Positions 43,430 to 51,878 of a DNA stretch of 64,000 bases are shown one piece after another. The translations under genes were made by a program, and so were the position numbers. The first letter of the stretch is position 1; the number at the start of each line of letters is the position of its first letter. Under the pieces are notes generated by a model. That model was not told the origin of the DNA. It ran no database searches and saw only the letters and a list, made by a program, of their open reading frames with translations. This DNA comes from JAXGXT01 sp040772665 (GTDB lineage: Bacteria; Bacillota; Clostridia; Lachnospirales; Anaerotignaceae). The DNA lies in contig JAXGXT010000003.1 of NCBI GenBank assembly GCA_040772665.1, positions 124,001 to 188,000 on the forward strand, given 5' to 3'.

Positions 43430-44173
43430 TTGCCCGAAGAAATAATTAAACTTAAGGGTGTTAAAAAGATTTACAAAATGGGAGATGAAAAAATTGCCGC
43501 TGTTAACAATGTATCTTTAAACTTTCGAAAGGGTGAGGTTTGCTGTCTTTTAGGAACGTCAGGGTCTGGAAAAAGTACATTGCTTAACCTTATAAGCGGG
43601 CTTGAAAAGCCAACAAAGGGTGAAATTATATTCCAGAACAAGCATGTTGAAAGAATGAACGAAGACCAGCTTGCTAAGTTCAGACAGGAGTACATAGGGT
43701 TTATATTTCAAAGCTATAACCTTTTAGGCACATTAACGGCTTTAGAAAATGTTACGCTGCCGTTGATTTTTAAAAAGGTTCCTGTTAAAGAAAGAACGGA
43801 AAGAGCAATGGAAATGCTTAAAGCTGTAGGGCTTGAGGACAGGGCGGCGCATAAGCCTGCCCAGCTTAGCGGCGGCCAGCAGCAAAGAGTTTCGATTGCA
43901 AGGGCATTTGTAAACAACCCACAGGTAATTTTTGCAGACGAGCCTACGGGAAACCTTGATACAAAAACAACTTATCTTATGATGGATTTAATGGTGGGGC
44001 TTGCTGATAAAAATAAGCAGACTTTGATTATAGTAACCCATGACCTTGAAATATCCGCATATGCCGACAAAGTTATCCATTTGGTGGATGGCAAAATCGA
44101 CAGCATAAGAAAAAATGAAAACAAAATAAAATCAAGCTCAGAGCTTAGGGAGAATGGGGGAAATCAGCAATGA
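43430..44173 (+). CDS. ABC transporter ATP-binding protein (MacB/LolD-like)
   Basis: A 247-residue ATPase subunit with Walker A GTSGSGKST (about residues 38-46), signature LSGGQQQR (about 143), Walker B VIFADEP (about 163) and the H-loop VTHD. The sequence style (VKKIYKMGDEKIAAVNNVSL) is that of MacB/FtsE/LolD-type ATPases, which drive a mechanotransmission permease rather than channel transport. The start is TTG at 43430 behind GAGGGGGGAAGG. It overlaps the next gene by four bases (ATGA) and powers the permease encoded at 46307. Confidence 0.93.
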   Translation: MPEEIIKLKGVKKIYKMGDEKIAAVNNVSLNFRKGEVCCLLGTSGSGKSTLLNLISGLEKPTKGEIIFQNKHVERMNEDQLAKFRQEYIGFIFQSYNLLGTLTALENVTLPLIFKKVPVKERTERAMEMLKAVGLEDRAAHKPAQLSGGQQQRVSIARAFVNNPQVIFADEPTGNLDTKTTYLMMDLMVGLADKNKQTLIIVTHDLEISAYADKVIHLVDGKIDSIRKNENKIKSSSELRENGGNQQ

Positions 44174-46320
44174 AAAAGAAGTTCAAAGCTTTAATGACAC
44201 TTCTGATAGCGGTTCAAATGATTTTTGGAGGGGCTGTAAATGTATTTGCAGATGACGAAGACGACGATATAAACAAAAACGGTACGCCTAAAATAAGTGT
44301 TATTAACGGGCCTGTTTATGATGTGGACGCAGGAAAAAACAATGAAGTTAAAATTGTTGTTAAAAACCTTAGCTCGGCAGGGGCAAAAAGTGTTGTTGTT
44401 TTGCCTAAGATAAATGAAATTCAAGACAATCCTTTAAAAATATCTTTAAATCCATCAGATGCTAACTTTTCGGTGCTTCAGCCAAACGCAAGCAAAACCT
44501 TGACGTTTAATGTGGATGTGGATAAAGCGGCAGAGGCAAAAACATATTCAGTTGATGTAAAATTCAGCTGTTTTAATCAAGCAGGGGTTTCTTTTGACAC
44601 CACTTCAACAATATATTTTAAAGTAAAAAATCTTTTGGGAGAATCAAGCCTTTCAATTGAAAAAATAACGGTTGACCCTGACAATCTTGAAGTGGGAGGG
44701 TCTGCCCGTTTAAACATAGCTGTTAAAAACAAAGGCAGTCAAAACCTTTATAATACAGAAGTTTCTCTTTCAGACCTTGATTCCGCAGGTGTAAGCGCAA
44801 AGGGAATGAGCATTAAAAATTTAGGCTCTTTACAAGGAGGAATAGGGCAGACTGTTACCTTTGATATTCTTGCAAACTCGGCGCTTTCCCCGGGGAACTA
44901 TCCTGTTACAATAAACATTAGTGCAAAGGATGAAAACGGAAGAGAGCAGACTGCAACACAGAAGTTTTATGTGGCCGTGGGGGGCAGTTCAAGCGGCAAG
45001 AAAAGTGATTTGGAAATCAGAAACCTTAAAGAACCTGGCGGAAGCTACGGTGTTAATCAAAACTTTAATATAAGCTTTGATGTTTTTAATAAAGGCGACG
45101 CAACCGCAAAAGATATTAAGGTTAGTGCAAAGGAAAGCGGAGAAGGTGGCGGAGTTGTTCCCAAAAGCACAAGCGTTATTTCCATTAATGAGCTTGCGCC
45201 AAACGCAGGAGTGCCTGTAAGTTTTACATTTGCATCAACAAGTGCGGCCGCAACAAAAAACTATACAATTGAGCTTACACTTGAATATGTTCAAAACGGA
45301 AAAACAGTTACATCAAGCCAGTATGCAGGTGTTAATGTTTCTAACCCTGACGCAGACGGGAAAGCAAGCAAGCCTAAAATTATAGTAAGCCAGTATACAA
45401 GCAATCCTCTTCTTGTTCAGGCAGGTGAAGAGTTTGACCTTACAATGTCTTTTCTTAACACACACCCTGAAAAAGCAGTTAAAAACGTAAAAATGTTTCT
45501 TACTCTTGCAGAGGAAAAATCCACAGACAGCCAGTCGGCAGGAAACATTTTCACACCTGTAAACAGCAGCAATACGTTCTATTTTGACTCAATACAATCA
45601 AAGGCGACGGTAAATAAAGAGCTTAGGCTTTATGTTGTTCCGGAGGCACAGCCAAAGACATACACTTTAACTGTAAATTTTGAATATGAAGATACAAGCG
45701 GCAATGAATATACTGCAACAGAGCTTTTAGGCATTAATGTAACACAGTCAACAAAGCTTGAAACAAGTGAAGTTTTCATTCCTGAAAGCACAGAGCTTTA
45801 TATGCCTATAAGTCTTTATTTTGACATTTACAACACAGGAAAAGTAGATATAAGCAATTTAAAAGTAGAGATTCAAGGCGATGTTGAAACAAGCAACAAA
45901 AGCACATACATAGGAAACTGTGCAAAGGGCGAAAGTGCATATTATGAAGGAAGCTTTTCTCTTATAAACGAAGGTGATACAACCGTTAAGCTTGTGCTTG
46001 TCTATGACAACCCAAGCGGAGAAAGAGTTGAAGATATAAAAGAATACACAATAACAGGAATGCCTCCCATGCCTATGGAGGAGTTTCCCGAGGGCGAAGA
46101 TATGGGCCAAGGTATGATGCCTTCACAGCCTATGGGCAAGGGTTTAATTGCAGGAATAGTGGGCGGTGTTATTGTTGCAATTATTGCTGCTGTTATTATT
46201 ATAAAGAAAATTAAGGTTAAAAGAGCTGCCAAGTTTATAGAGGATGACGAAGAGGAACAAGAGGTTATTGGGATAACAGAAATAGCAGAGGAAGGAACTG
46301 GTATGGATGAGCAGCTTTGA
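44170..46320 (+). CDS. Membrane-anchored CARDB-repeat exoprotein
   Basis: A 716-residue exported protein. A signal peptide ends near residue 28 (VNVFA). Five tandem Ig-like CARDB-type domains follow, each with an N.G pattern such as VKNLSSAGA, VKNKGSQNL, VFNKGDATA, FLNTHPEKA and IYNTGKVDI. A Met/Pro-rich hinge leads to one transmembrane helix (about residues 657-680) and an acidic cytoplasmic tail (EDDEEEQEV). CARDB domains (COG1361-like) are adhesion or scaffold modules. In the operon it occupies the place normally held by a MacA-type membrane-fusion protein. It overlaps the ATPase gene by four bases and the permease gene by 14, so the three are translated together. Confidence 0.8.
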   Translation: MKKKFKALMTLLIAVQMIFGGAVNVFADDEDDDINKNGTPKISVINGPVYDVDAGKNNEVKIVVKNLSSAGAKSVVVLPKINEIQDNPLKISLNPSDANFSVLQPNASKTLTFNVDVDKAAEAKTYSVDVKFSCFNQAGVSFDTTSTIYFKVKNLLGESSLSIEKITVDPDNLEVGGSARLNIAVKNKGSQNLYNTEVSLSDLDSAGVSAKGMSIKNLGSLQGGIGQTVTFDILANSALSPGNYPVTINISAKDENGREQTATQKFYVAVGGSSSGKKSDLEIRNLKEPGGSYGVNQNFNISFDVFNKGDATAKDIKVSAKESGEGGGVVPKSTSVISINELAPNAGVPVSFTFASTSAAATKNYTIELTLEYVQNGKTVTSSQYAGVNVSNPDADGKASKPKIIVSQYTSNPLLVQAGEEFDLTMSFLNTHPEKAVKNVKMFLTLAEEKSTDSQSAGNIFTPVNSSNTFYFDSIQSKATVNKELRLYVVPEAQPKTYTLTVNFEYEDTSGNEYTATELLGINVTQSTKLETSEVFIPESTELYMPISLYFDIYNTGKVDISNLKVEIQGDVETSNKSTYIGNCAKGESAYYEGSFSLINEGDTTVKLVLVYDNPSGERVEDIKEYTITGMPPMPMEEFPEGEDMGQGMMPSQPMGKGLIAGIVGGVIVAIIAAVIIIKKIKVKRAAKFIEDDEEEQEVIGITEIAEEGTGMDEQL

Positions 46321-47605
46321 TATGATTAGCATGGCTGTGCGAAACCTTTTAAAGCGAAAGCTTAGAACCTTTCTTACTGTGCTTGGAGTTATTATAGGAA
46401 CCGCCTCCATTGTTGTTATGGTTTCTGTTGGAATAGGCATGAACCAAGGCTATAAGGAACAAATTGAACAGATGGGAAGCCTTAATGTAATCACGGTTAA
46501 TAAGCCCTGGGGAGGGATGACAAGTGACGGAGTTGCCAACAAGGGCGAGGTTAACCTTGATAAAAAAACATTAGAAGCCATAAGCAAAATTGAAGGGGTT
46601 GAGATTGTTACTCCTGTTATAAACGAATATCTGCGTCTTATAGACGGCAGGTATGTATGTGATGTAAGCATTGTGGGAATTTTGCCCGAGGCTATGGAGG
46701 CTATGGGGTATAAGGTTGCAAGCGGAAGGGCTTTGCAAGAGGGCGACAGCATGGACATGGTGTTGGGCGCATATGCCAAAGAAGAATTTTTTAACCCTAA
46801 ATTAAGCTGGCAATACAGATGGAACAGCAAAGAACCTATTGAAATTGATATAGAAAATGATAAATTTCAAATTACATATGATTATTCCTATGGTGAAAAA
46901 TATCAGGATAAAAGTATAAAAGCAAAGCGTATAAATATAGTGGGTGTTCTTGACCCAGAGGCAAATGACAGCTGGAGTTCCGTAATGCCTTTAGAACAGG
47001 TTGAAAAAATAAAGGCAGAAAAAGAGAAGAAACATAACTACAGCGGCAGTCAAAAAAGCAAAAAAGGTGTTTATGAAACAGCCAAGGTTCGTGTTGCCGA
47101 TTTAAAAAACGTAACAAAGGTTCAAGAAGAAATTAAGAACATGGGCTTTGAAGCATACAGCCTTATGGAATATCTTAACGCAATGCAGGAAACATCAAAA
47201 ATGCTTCAGATGGTGCTTGGTGCAATAGGTGCGGTTTCACTTCTTGTTGCCGCAATTGGAATTACAAACACAATGGTAATGAGCATTTACGAAAGAACAA
47301 GGGAAATAGGAGTTATGAAAGTAATTGGTGCAACTCTTCCCGACATAAAAAGATTGTTTTTAACAGAGGCTGCGTTTATAGGTTTTGCAGGTGGAGTTCT
47401 TGGAGTGCTTTTTAGTTATGGTGCATCGGCAGTAGTTAACTATATTGCCATGAACATGGGGCAGGCTTCAAAGCTTAGCTTAATTCCGCTTTGGCTTGCA
47501 CTTTTAAGCATTGGTTTTGCAACATTTATAGGTGTTGCCTCGGGATATTTCCCTGCAAGAAGGGCAATGAAATTAAGTGCCCTTTCGGCAATCAGAACAG
47601 AATAA
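46307..47605 (+). CDS. MacB/FtsX-type ABC transporter permease
   Basis: A 432-residue permease with one N-terminal helix (LRTFLTVLGVIIGTASIVVMV region, about residues 17-37), a large extracytoplasmic MacB core domain (about 45-300), and three C-terminal helices. The start of these is SLLVAAIGITNTMVMSIYE followed by RTREIGVMKVIGA, the FtsX signature. This topology is that of mechanotransmission permeases. The ATG lies within the end of the CARDB gene. It works with the ATPase at 43430; the cargo is unknown. Confidence 0.92.
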   Translation: MSSFDMISMAVRNLLKRKLRTFLTVLGVIIGTASIVVMVSVGIGMNQGYKEQIEQMGSLNVITVNKPWGGMTSDGVANKGEVNLDKKTLEAISKIEGVEIVTPVINEYLRLIDGRYVCDVSIVGILPEAMEAMGYKVASGRALQEGDSMDMVLGAYAKEEFFNPKLSWQYRWNSKEPIEIDIENDKFQITYDYSYGEKYQDKSIKAKRINIVGVLDPEANDSWSSVMPLEQVEKIKAEKEKKHNYSGSQKSKKGVYETAKVRVADLKNVTKVQEEIKNMGFEAYSLMEYLNAMQETSKMLQMVLGAIGAVSLLVAAIGITNTMVMSIYERTREIGVMKVIGATLPDIKRLFLTEAAFIGFAGGVLGVLFSYGASAVVNYIAMNMGQASKLSLIPLWLALLSIGFATFIGVASGYFPARRAMKLSALSAIRTE

Positions 47606-47660
47606 AGTTTAGATTAACGTGTCTTTCTGGCTTATAGTAAAACTGTATAAGTATGTATTT

Positions 47661-47711
47661 TAACAAAAACTTTGTTTCACTTTTTTAAAAAGCGAATGGT
47701 TTTGAGCAAAG
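47661..47711 (+). repeat. Degenerate copy of the AAAAGCAAG-type repeat module
   Basis: CAAAAACTTTGTTTCACTTT, TTTAAAAAGCGA and GAGCAAAGTCCAAG follow the same order as the module at 9265-9320 with many differences. Confidence 0.4.
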
Positions 47712-47733
47712 TCCAAGTTCAAGTCTATATTAA

Positions 47734-47777
47734 CTCTAAACCCATATAAACACGTGGGTTTAGAGGGTTTTTTATTT
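47734..47777 (+). terminator. Terminator of the CARDB ABC operon
   Basis: CTCTAAACCCA and TGGGTTTAGAG form an 11-bp stem followed by GGTTTTTTATTTT. Confidence 0.85.
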
Positions 47778-47795
47778 TGAAAATCACTTTTTTCG

Positions 47796-47824
47796 TTGAT
47801 TTATTCATGTGCGTGGTGTATAAT
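47796..47824 (+). promoter_or_regulatory. Promoter of the phosphoglycerate mutase gene
   Basis: TTGATT (47796-47801), a 17-base spacer and TATAAT (47819-47824). Confidence 0.65.
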
Positions 47825-47862
47825 CATATGTGCATAAGATGAACACAAAGGAGATAGTGTGT

Positions 47863-49065
47863 ATGAAGTATATAGTGGTGCTGTGCGACGGCATGTCAGG
47901 GTATCCTGTTGAAAGCTTAGGCGGCAAAACAACAATGGAGGCTGCAAAAAAGATTAATATGGATAAAATGGCGGAGGCTTCCGTTATGGGTATGGTTAAA
48001 ACAGTTCCCGATGGCATGCCGCCGGGAAGTGATGTGGCAAACTTAAGTGCAATGGGTTTTAATCCGCTAAAGTGTTACACAGGGCGCTCGCCTTTAGAGG
48101 CTGTAAGCATAGGCATTAGAATGGAACAAGAGGATATTGCCTTTAGATGTAACCTTGTTACACTTACATCAGAGGCTGATTACAGTGAAAAGGTTATGGC
48201 TGATTACAGCGCTCAAGAGATAACAACAGAAGAGGCAAGAGAACTTATTAATACACTTTCAGACCACTTTAAAAATAATGCAGACCTTCAGTTTTATCCC
48301 GGTATAAGTTACAGACACTGTATGATTTGGAATAATGGGCCTAAAGACTTAGGGCTTGTTCCGCCCCATGATATTTCTGATAAAAAAGTAGGAGAGCATT
48401 TGCCAAAGGTTGAAAGACTTAGAAAAATAATGGAAGAAAGCTATGCTGTATTAAAAGACCATGAAGTAAATAAAAAAAGAATTGAAAAAGGCCTTAACCC
48501 TGCCAACTCTCTTTGGATTTGGGGAGAAGGAACAAAACCAAAGATTCCTGACTTTTATGAAACTTTTGGAATAAAAGGAGCTGTTATTTCTGCAGTTGAC
48601 CTTGTGAAGGGAATAGGAATTAGTGCAGGAATGCAGGTTATTGATGTGGAAGGTGCAACGGGTAACATAAACACAAATTTTGACAATAAGTGCAAAGCTG
48701 CTTATGAAGCTTTAAAAGACGGAAATGATTATGTATACTTACATATTGAAGCCCCTGATGAATGCGGACACAGAGGAGAGGCTGAAAATAAAGTAAAATC
48801 CATTGAGTTTATTGATGAAAAGGTTGTGGGCCCTCTTATAGAAAAGCTTAATTCAGACAAAGAGGAGTTTAAAATGCTTATTATGCCAGACCACCCAACG
48901 CCCATTGCCATTAAGACCCACACAAGCGAAAAGGTTCCTTTTATGATTTTTCAAAGCACAAAAGCAAACAAAGGTGTTGAAAGATTCAGTGAAAAAAATG
49001 CTTTATCAACAGGAATTTATTTTGAAAGCGGCGAAAAACTTATGGATTTCTTTATAAAAAATTAA
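47863..49065 (+). CDS. apgM: Cofactor-independent phosphoglycerate mutase (archaeal type)
   Basis: A 400-residue alkaline-phosphatase-superfamily enzyme that interconverts 3- and 2-phosphoglycerate in glycolysis. The N-terminal metal-binding YIVVLCDGMSG (residues 3-13), the GSDVANLSAMGF segment with the phosphorylated Ser (about 57-68), and later metal ligands in IEAPDECGHRGEA and MPDHPTPIAIKTHT are all present. The archaeal-type length and motifs separate it from the 510-residue GpmI. The ATG at 47863 follows AAAGGAGAT by ten bases; upstream in-frame codons are inside that leader. A strong terminator follows. Confidence 0.92.
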   Translation: MKYIVVLCDGMSGYPVESLGGKTTMEAAKKINMDKMAEASVMGMVKTVPDGMPPGSDVANLSAMGFNPLKCYTGRSPLEAVSIGIRMEQEDIAFRCNLVTLTSEADYSEKVMADYSAQEITTEEARELINTLSDHFKNNADLQFYPGISYRHCMIWNNGPKDLGLVPPHDISDKKVGEHLPKVERLRKIMEESYAVLKDHEVNKKRIEKGLNPANSLWIWGEGTKPKIPDFYETFGIKGAVISAVDLVKGIGISAGMQVIDVEGATGNINTNFDNKCKAAYEALKDGNDYVYLHIEAPDECGHRGEAENKVKSIEFIDEKVVGPLIEKLNSDKEEFKMLIMPDHPTPIAIKTHTSEKVPFMIFQSTKANKGVERFSEKNALSTGIYFESGEKLMDFFIKN

Positions 49066-49172
49066 AGACTGTTTACATAATTGTTTTTGATGATTATATA
49101 GTGAATATAAATCTTGGGATTTATCAGCCCATTCTTTTTTTGAAAGAAGCGGTGTTGAATAATAAAAAAATA

Positions 49173-49200
49173 AAAACCGTCGCCGCACAGCGGCGGTTTT
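49173..49200 (+). terminator. Terminator of apgM
   Basis: AAAACCGTCGCCGC and GCGGCGGTTTT form a GC-rich stem with T tail, AATAAAAAAATAAA before it. Confidence 0.8.
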
Positions 49201-49644
49201 CTAAATAAAATGCTGACAGAAAATACAAGGTTTTGACACCGCATTTATGTTATAATTATTTTAATAATTCAGGAGAGTTTTTTGTTTCGGAGAATAAGAT
49301 TTTTAAAAAAACGCATAATGTTATAAAAAAGTTATTTTGTGTATTAACTTCTTAAAAAACTAAATCTTATAAAAATCAAAAATTTATGTTTTTTAAATTA
49401 TAAAATATTTTTTTAAAGTTATTATATAATATTTTTCCAAAAATTATGTTTTGTGAGAAATGTATGTTTTTTTAGGTGCATTCATTGTTTAAAGACTATA
49501 GAATGAGCAATATAAACAAATTTAACTGCTTTTCGGTATAAAAATAATTTGCATACGAAATATTAGCTAAATAAATATCTTTTTCGCTCTTAAATGAAGA
49601 ATTTATTTGTAAACATTGCCTACAGATAAAATCTGCCGGCAATA
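49201..49644. other. AT-rich gene-free interval before the dehydratase promoter
   Basis: Extremely AT-rich around 49260-49480, with no supportable gene or structured element. Confidence 0.5.
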
Positions 49645-49673
49645 TTGATTTTTTAGGCTTATGAATATATAAT
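49645..49673 (+). promoter_or_regulatory. Promoter of the 2-hydroxyacyl-CoA dehydratase operon
   Basis: TTGATT (49645-49650), a 17-base spacer and a perfect TATAAT (49668-49673), giving a leader of about 100 bases. Confidence 0.65.
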
Positions 49674-49725
49674 AGTGGTGGTGAAAAAATCAAGGAAAAA
49701 GTTTTCTGTGTGACCATAGGGCATC

Positions 49726-49736
49726 TGGTAAGACCA
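49726..49736 (+). promoter_or_regulatory. TGGT-N3-ACCA operator-like site in the dehydratase leader
   Basis: TGGTAAGACCA is a perfect inverted repeat with a three-base centre, the core recognised by FadR-subfamily GntR regulators such as PdhR and LldR. A further ACCA half lies 12 bases upstream of it (49713-49716). Its position some 45 bases inside the transcript would suit a roadblock repressor. Confidence 0.5.
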
Positions 49737-49779
49737 TTTCTTGACTTTTTTAACAGAGTAAAATTAGGGGAGGTGCATT

Positions 49780-50565
49780 ATGTATACGATGGGAATTGAT
49801 GTCGGCTCAGCTTCATCTAAGGCAGTTATTCTTAAAGACGGAGCCGATATTGTAGCTGCGAAGGTAATTCAGTTCGGAACAGGTTCTTCCGGACCGCAGA
49901 GAGTTCTTGAAGAAGCGCTTGAAGAAAGCGGGCTTACGCTTAATGATATAACAAAGACTGTAGCAACAGGATATGGCCGTTTCGCATTTGAAAGTGCGGA
50001 TAAACAAATAAGCGAAATAAGCTGTCATGCTAAAGGCATATTCCATCTTGTGCCTACTGCAAGAACAATCATTGACATCGGTGGTCAGGATGCCAAGGCA
50101 ATCAGACTTGATAAAAAGGGTATGGTTAGCCAGTTTTTTATGAATGATAAATGCGCAGCGGGAACAGGCAGATTTCTTGACGTTATGGCAAGAGTTTTAG
50201 AAATAGGTATTGATGAGTTGGCTGAATATGACAGCCGTGCCACTGCTGTTGCAAGTGTTAGCAGCACATGCACGGTTTTTGCAGAGTCTGAGGTTATCTC
50301 TCATCTTTCAAATGGTCTTTCAAAGGAAAACATAATTGCAGGGGTTCACGCATCCGTTGCAAGCAAGGCATGCGGTCTTGCATACAGAGTTGGTCTTGAA
50401 GACGATGTTGTAATGGGCGGCGGAGTTGCACAGAATGCAGGAGTTGTAAGAGCTATTAGCAAAGAGCTTAAAAGACCTGTAGTTGTTGCTCCAAATCCTC
50501 AGTTAACAGGGGCATTGGGTGCGGCGCTTTTTGCATATGATGAGGCAAAGAAATCACAAAATTAA
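49780..50565 (+). CDS. (R)-2-hydroxyacyl-CoA dehydratase activating ATPase
   Basis: A 261-residue ASKHA-fold ATPase (HgdC/HadI/LcdC family) that forms a homodimer around one 4Fe-4S cluster. It injects an electron into the dehydratase at the cost of ATP. The cluster cysteines are Cys125 (NDKCAAGTGRF) and Cys164 (VSSTCTVFAESEV). Nucleotide-binding motifs GIDVGSASSKAV (4-15), IDIGGQDAKAI (about 98) and GGGVAQNAG (about 213) are intact. AGGGGAGGTG precedes the ATG. It is the first gene of the operon, before both dehydratase subunits. Extremely oxygen-sensitive by family knowledge, fitting a strict anaerobe. Confidence 0.95.
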   Translation: MYTMGIDVGSASSKAVILKDGADIVAAKVIQFGTGSSGPQRVLEEALEESGLTLNDITKTVATGYGRFAFESADKQISEISCHAKGIFHLVPTARTIIDIGGQDAKAIRLDKKGMVSQFFMNDKCAAGTGRFLDVMARVLEIGIDELAEYDSRATAVASVSSTCTVFAESEVISHLSNGLSKENIIAGVHASVASKACGLAYRVGLEDDVVMGGGVAQNAGVVRAISKELKRPVVVAPNPQLTGALGAALFAYDEAKKSQN

Positions 50566-50594
50566 AATAAATATTTATGAAAAGAGGGGTAAGA

Positions 50595-51863
50595 ATGAGT
50601 ACTGAAACACAGGGAATGACTGCGAAGCAGAAATTGGTCTATTACCAGGAGAAACTTTATCAAGACGCTATTGACGGCAAGGCAAAGGGTGAATTGGTTT
50701 GTTGGTCTGCTTCAGTTGCACCGTCAGAGTTTTGCGAAACAATGGGAATTCACATGATTTATCCTGAAAACCATTCAGCAGCTACAGGAGCTAAAAAAGG
50801 CTCTCTTGAAATGATTGAAATTGCTGAAAGATACGGATATGCTCTTGACACATGTTCATACGCAAGAGTTAACCTTGGATACATGGACCTTCTTGTTCAG
50901 GAAGCTAAAACAGGAGTTACTCCTGAGGCTTTGGCAAACTGTCCGGGACCAAGAATTCCTCTTCCTGACCTTGTTATTACATGCAACAACATTTGTAACA
51001 CACTTCTTAAATGGTATGAAAACATTGCAGTTGAATTAAACATACCTTGCATTATCATTGACGTGCCTTATATTCATACATGGCCTATGCCTAAATATTC
51101 AAAAGAATATCTTGCAGATCAGTTTAGATATGCAATTAAACAGCTTGAAGAAATTACAGGCAAGCCTTTTGACTATGCTAAATTTACAGAAGTTCAAAAA
51201 CAGGTTCAGCGTTCTGTTGCAGCTTGGGACAGAGCGGCGGCAACAGCAAACATTGTTCCATCACCTCTTAACGGTTTTGACCTTTTCAACTTCATGGCAC
51301 TTATTGTTTGTGCAAAGGCTAAATATGCTGCTGAAGATACATTTACAACTTGGGCTGAAGAACTTGAGGCTAAAGCTGCAAACGGCGAAGGCGCATACAA
51401 ACCTGGTGAAGAAAAGTTCAGAATTGCATGGGAAGGAATTGCTTGCTGGCCATATCTTTCACATACATTTAAATCAATTAAAGCTACGGGAAGCATAATG
51501 ACAGGCTCAACATATCCCGGAATTTGGTCACTTCATTACGAAATTGATAACTTAGAGAGCATGGGAGCCGCTTATTGCGAGGTTTATTCAAACACATGCC
51601 TTGAAAACAAGGTTGATGTTATCAGCAAGGTTCTTGAAGACACTAAATGTACAGGTATTGCATACCACATTAACAGAAGCTGTAAGCTTATGGACCTTCT
51701 TACTGTTGAAACAGCCGAGCTTGTAAAGGAGAGAACAGGTGCTGCTTATGTAAGTTTTGACGGCGACCAAACAGACCCAAGAAACTTCTCAACTGCACAG
51801 TTTGACACAAGAATTCAGGCATTGGCCGAAATTATGGAGCAGGGTGCTGCTTCCGATAAATAA
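50595..51863 (+). CDS. (R)-2-hydroxyacyl-CoA dehydratase alpha subunit
   Basis: A 422-residue subunit of the HgdA/HadB/LcdA family that binds a 4Fe-4S cluster and eliminates water from an (R)-2-hydroxyacyl-CoA through a ketyl radical. Landmarks are VCWSASVAPSEFCETMGI (about residues 34-51), VITCNNICNTLLKWYEN (about 128) with cluster-region cysteines, NRSCKLMDLL and SFDGDQTDPRNFS near the C-terminus. Overall style is closest to lactoyl-CoA dehydratase subunits as I remember them, but the substrate (lactoyl-, 2-hydroxyglutaryl-, phenyllactoyl- or 2-hydroxyisocaproyl-CoA) is not settled by reading. The ATG at 50595 follows AGAGGGGTAAGA; the in-frame ATG at 50577 has no site. Confidence 0.92.
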   Translation: MSTETQGMTAKQKLVYYQEKLYQDAIDGKAKGELVCWSASVAPSEFCETMGIHMIYPENHSAATGAKKGSLEMIEIAERYGYALDTCSYARVNLGYMDLLVQEAKTGVTPEALANCPGPRIPLPDLVITCNNICNTLLKWYENIAVELNIPCIIIDVPYIHTWPMPKYSKEYLADQFRYAIKQLEEITGKPFDYAKFTEVQKQVQRSVAAWDRAAATANIVPSPLNGFDLFNFMALIVCAKAKYAAEDTFTTWAEELEAKAANGEGAYKPGEEKFRIAWEGIACWPYLSHTFKSIKATGSIMTGSTYPGIWSLHYEIDNLESMGAAYCEVYSNTCLENKVDVISKVLEDTKCTGIAYHINRSCKLMDLLTVETAELVKERTGAAYVSFDGDQTDPRNFSTAQFDTRIQALAEIMEQGAASDK

Positions 51864-51878
51864 GGGAGGGTTAAGGAC

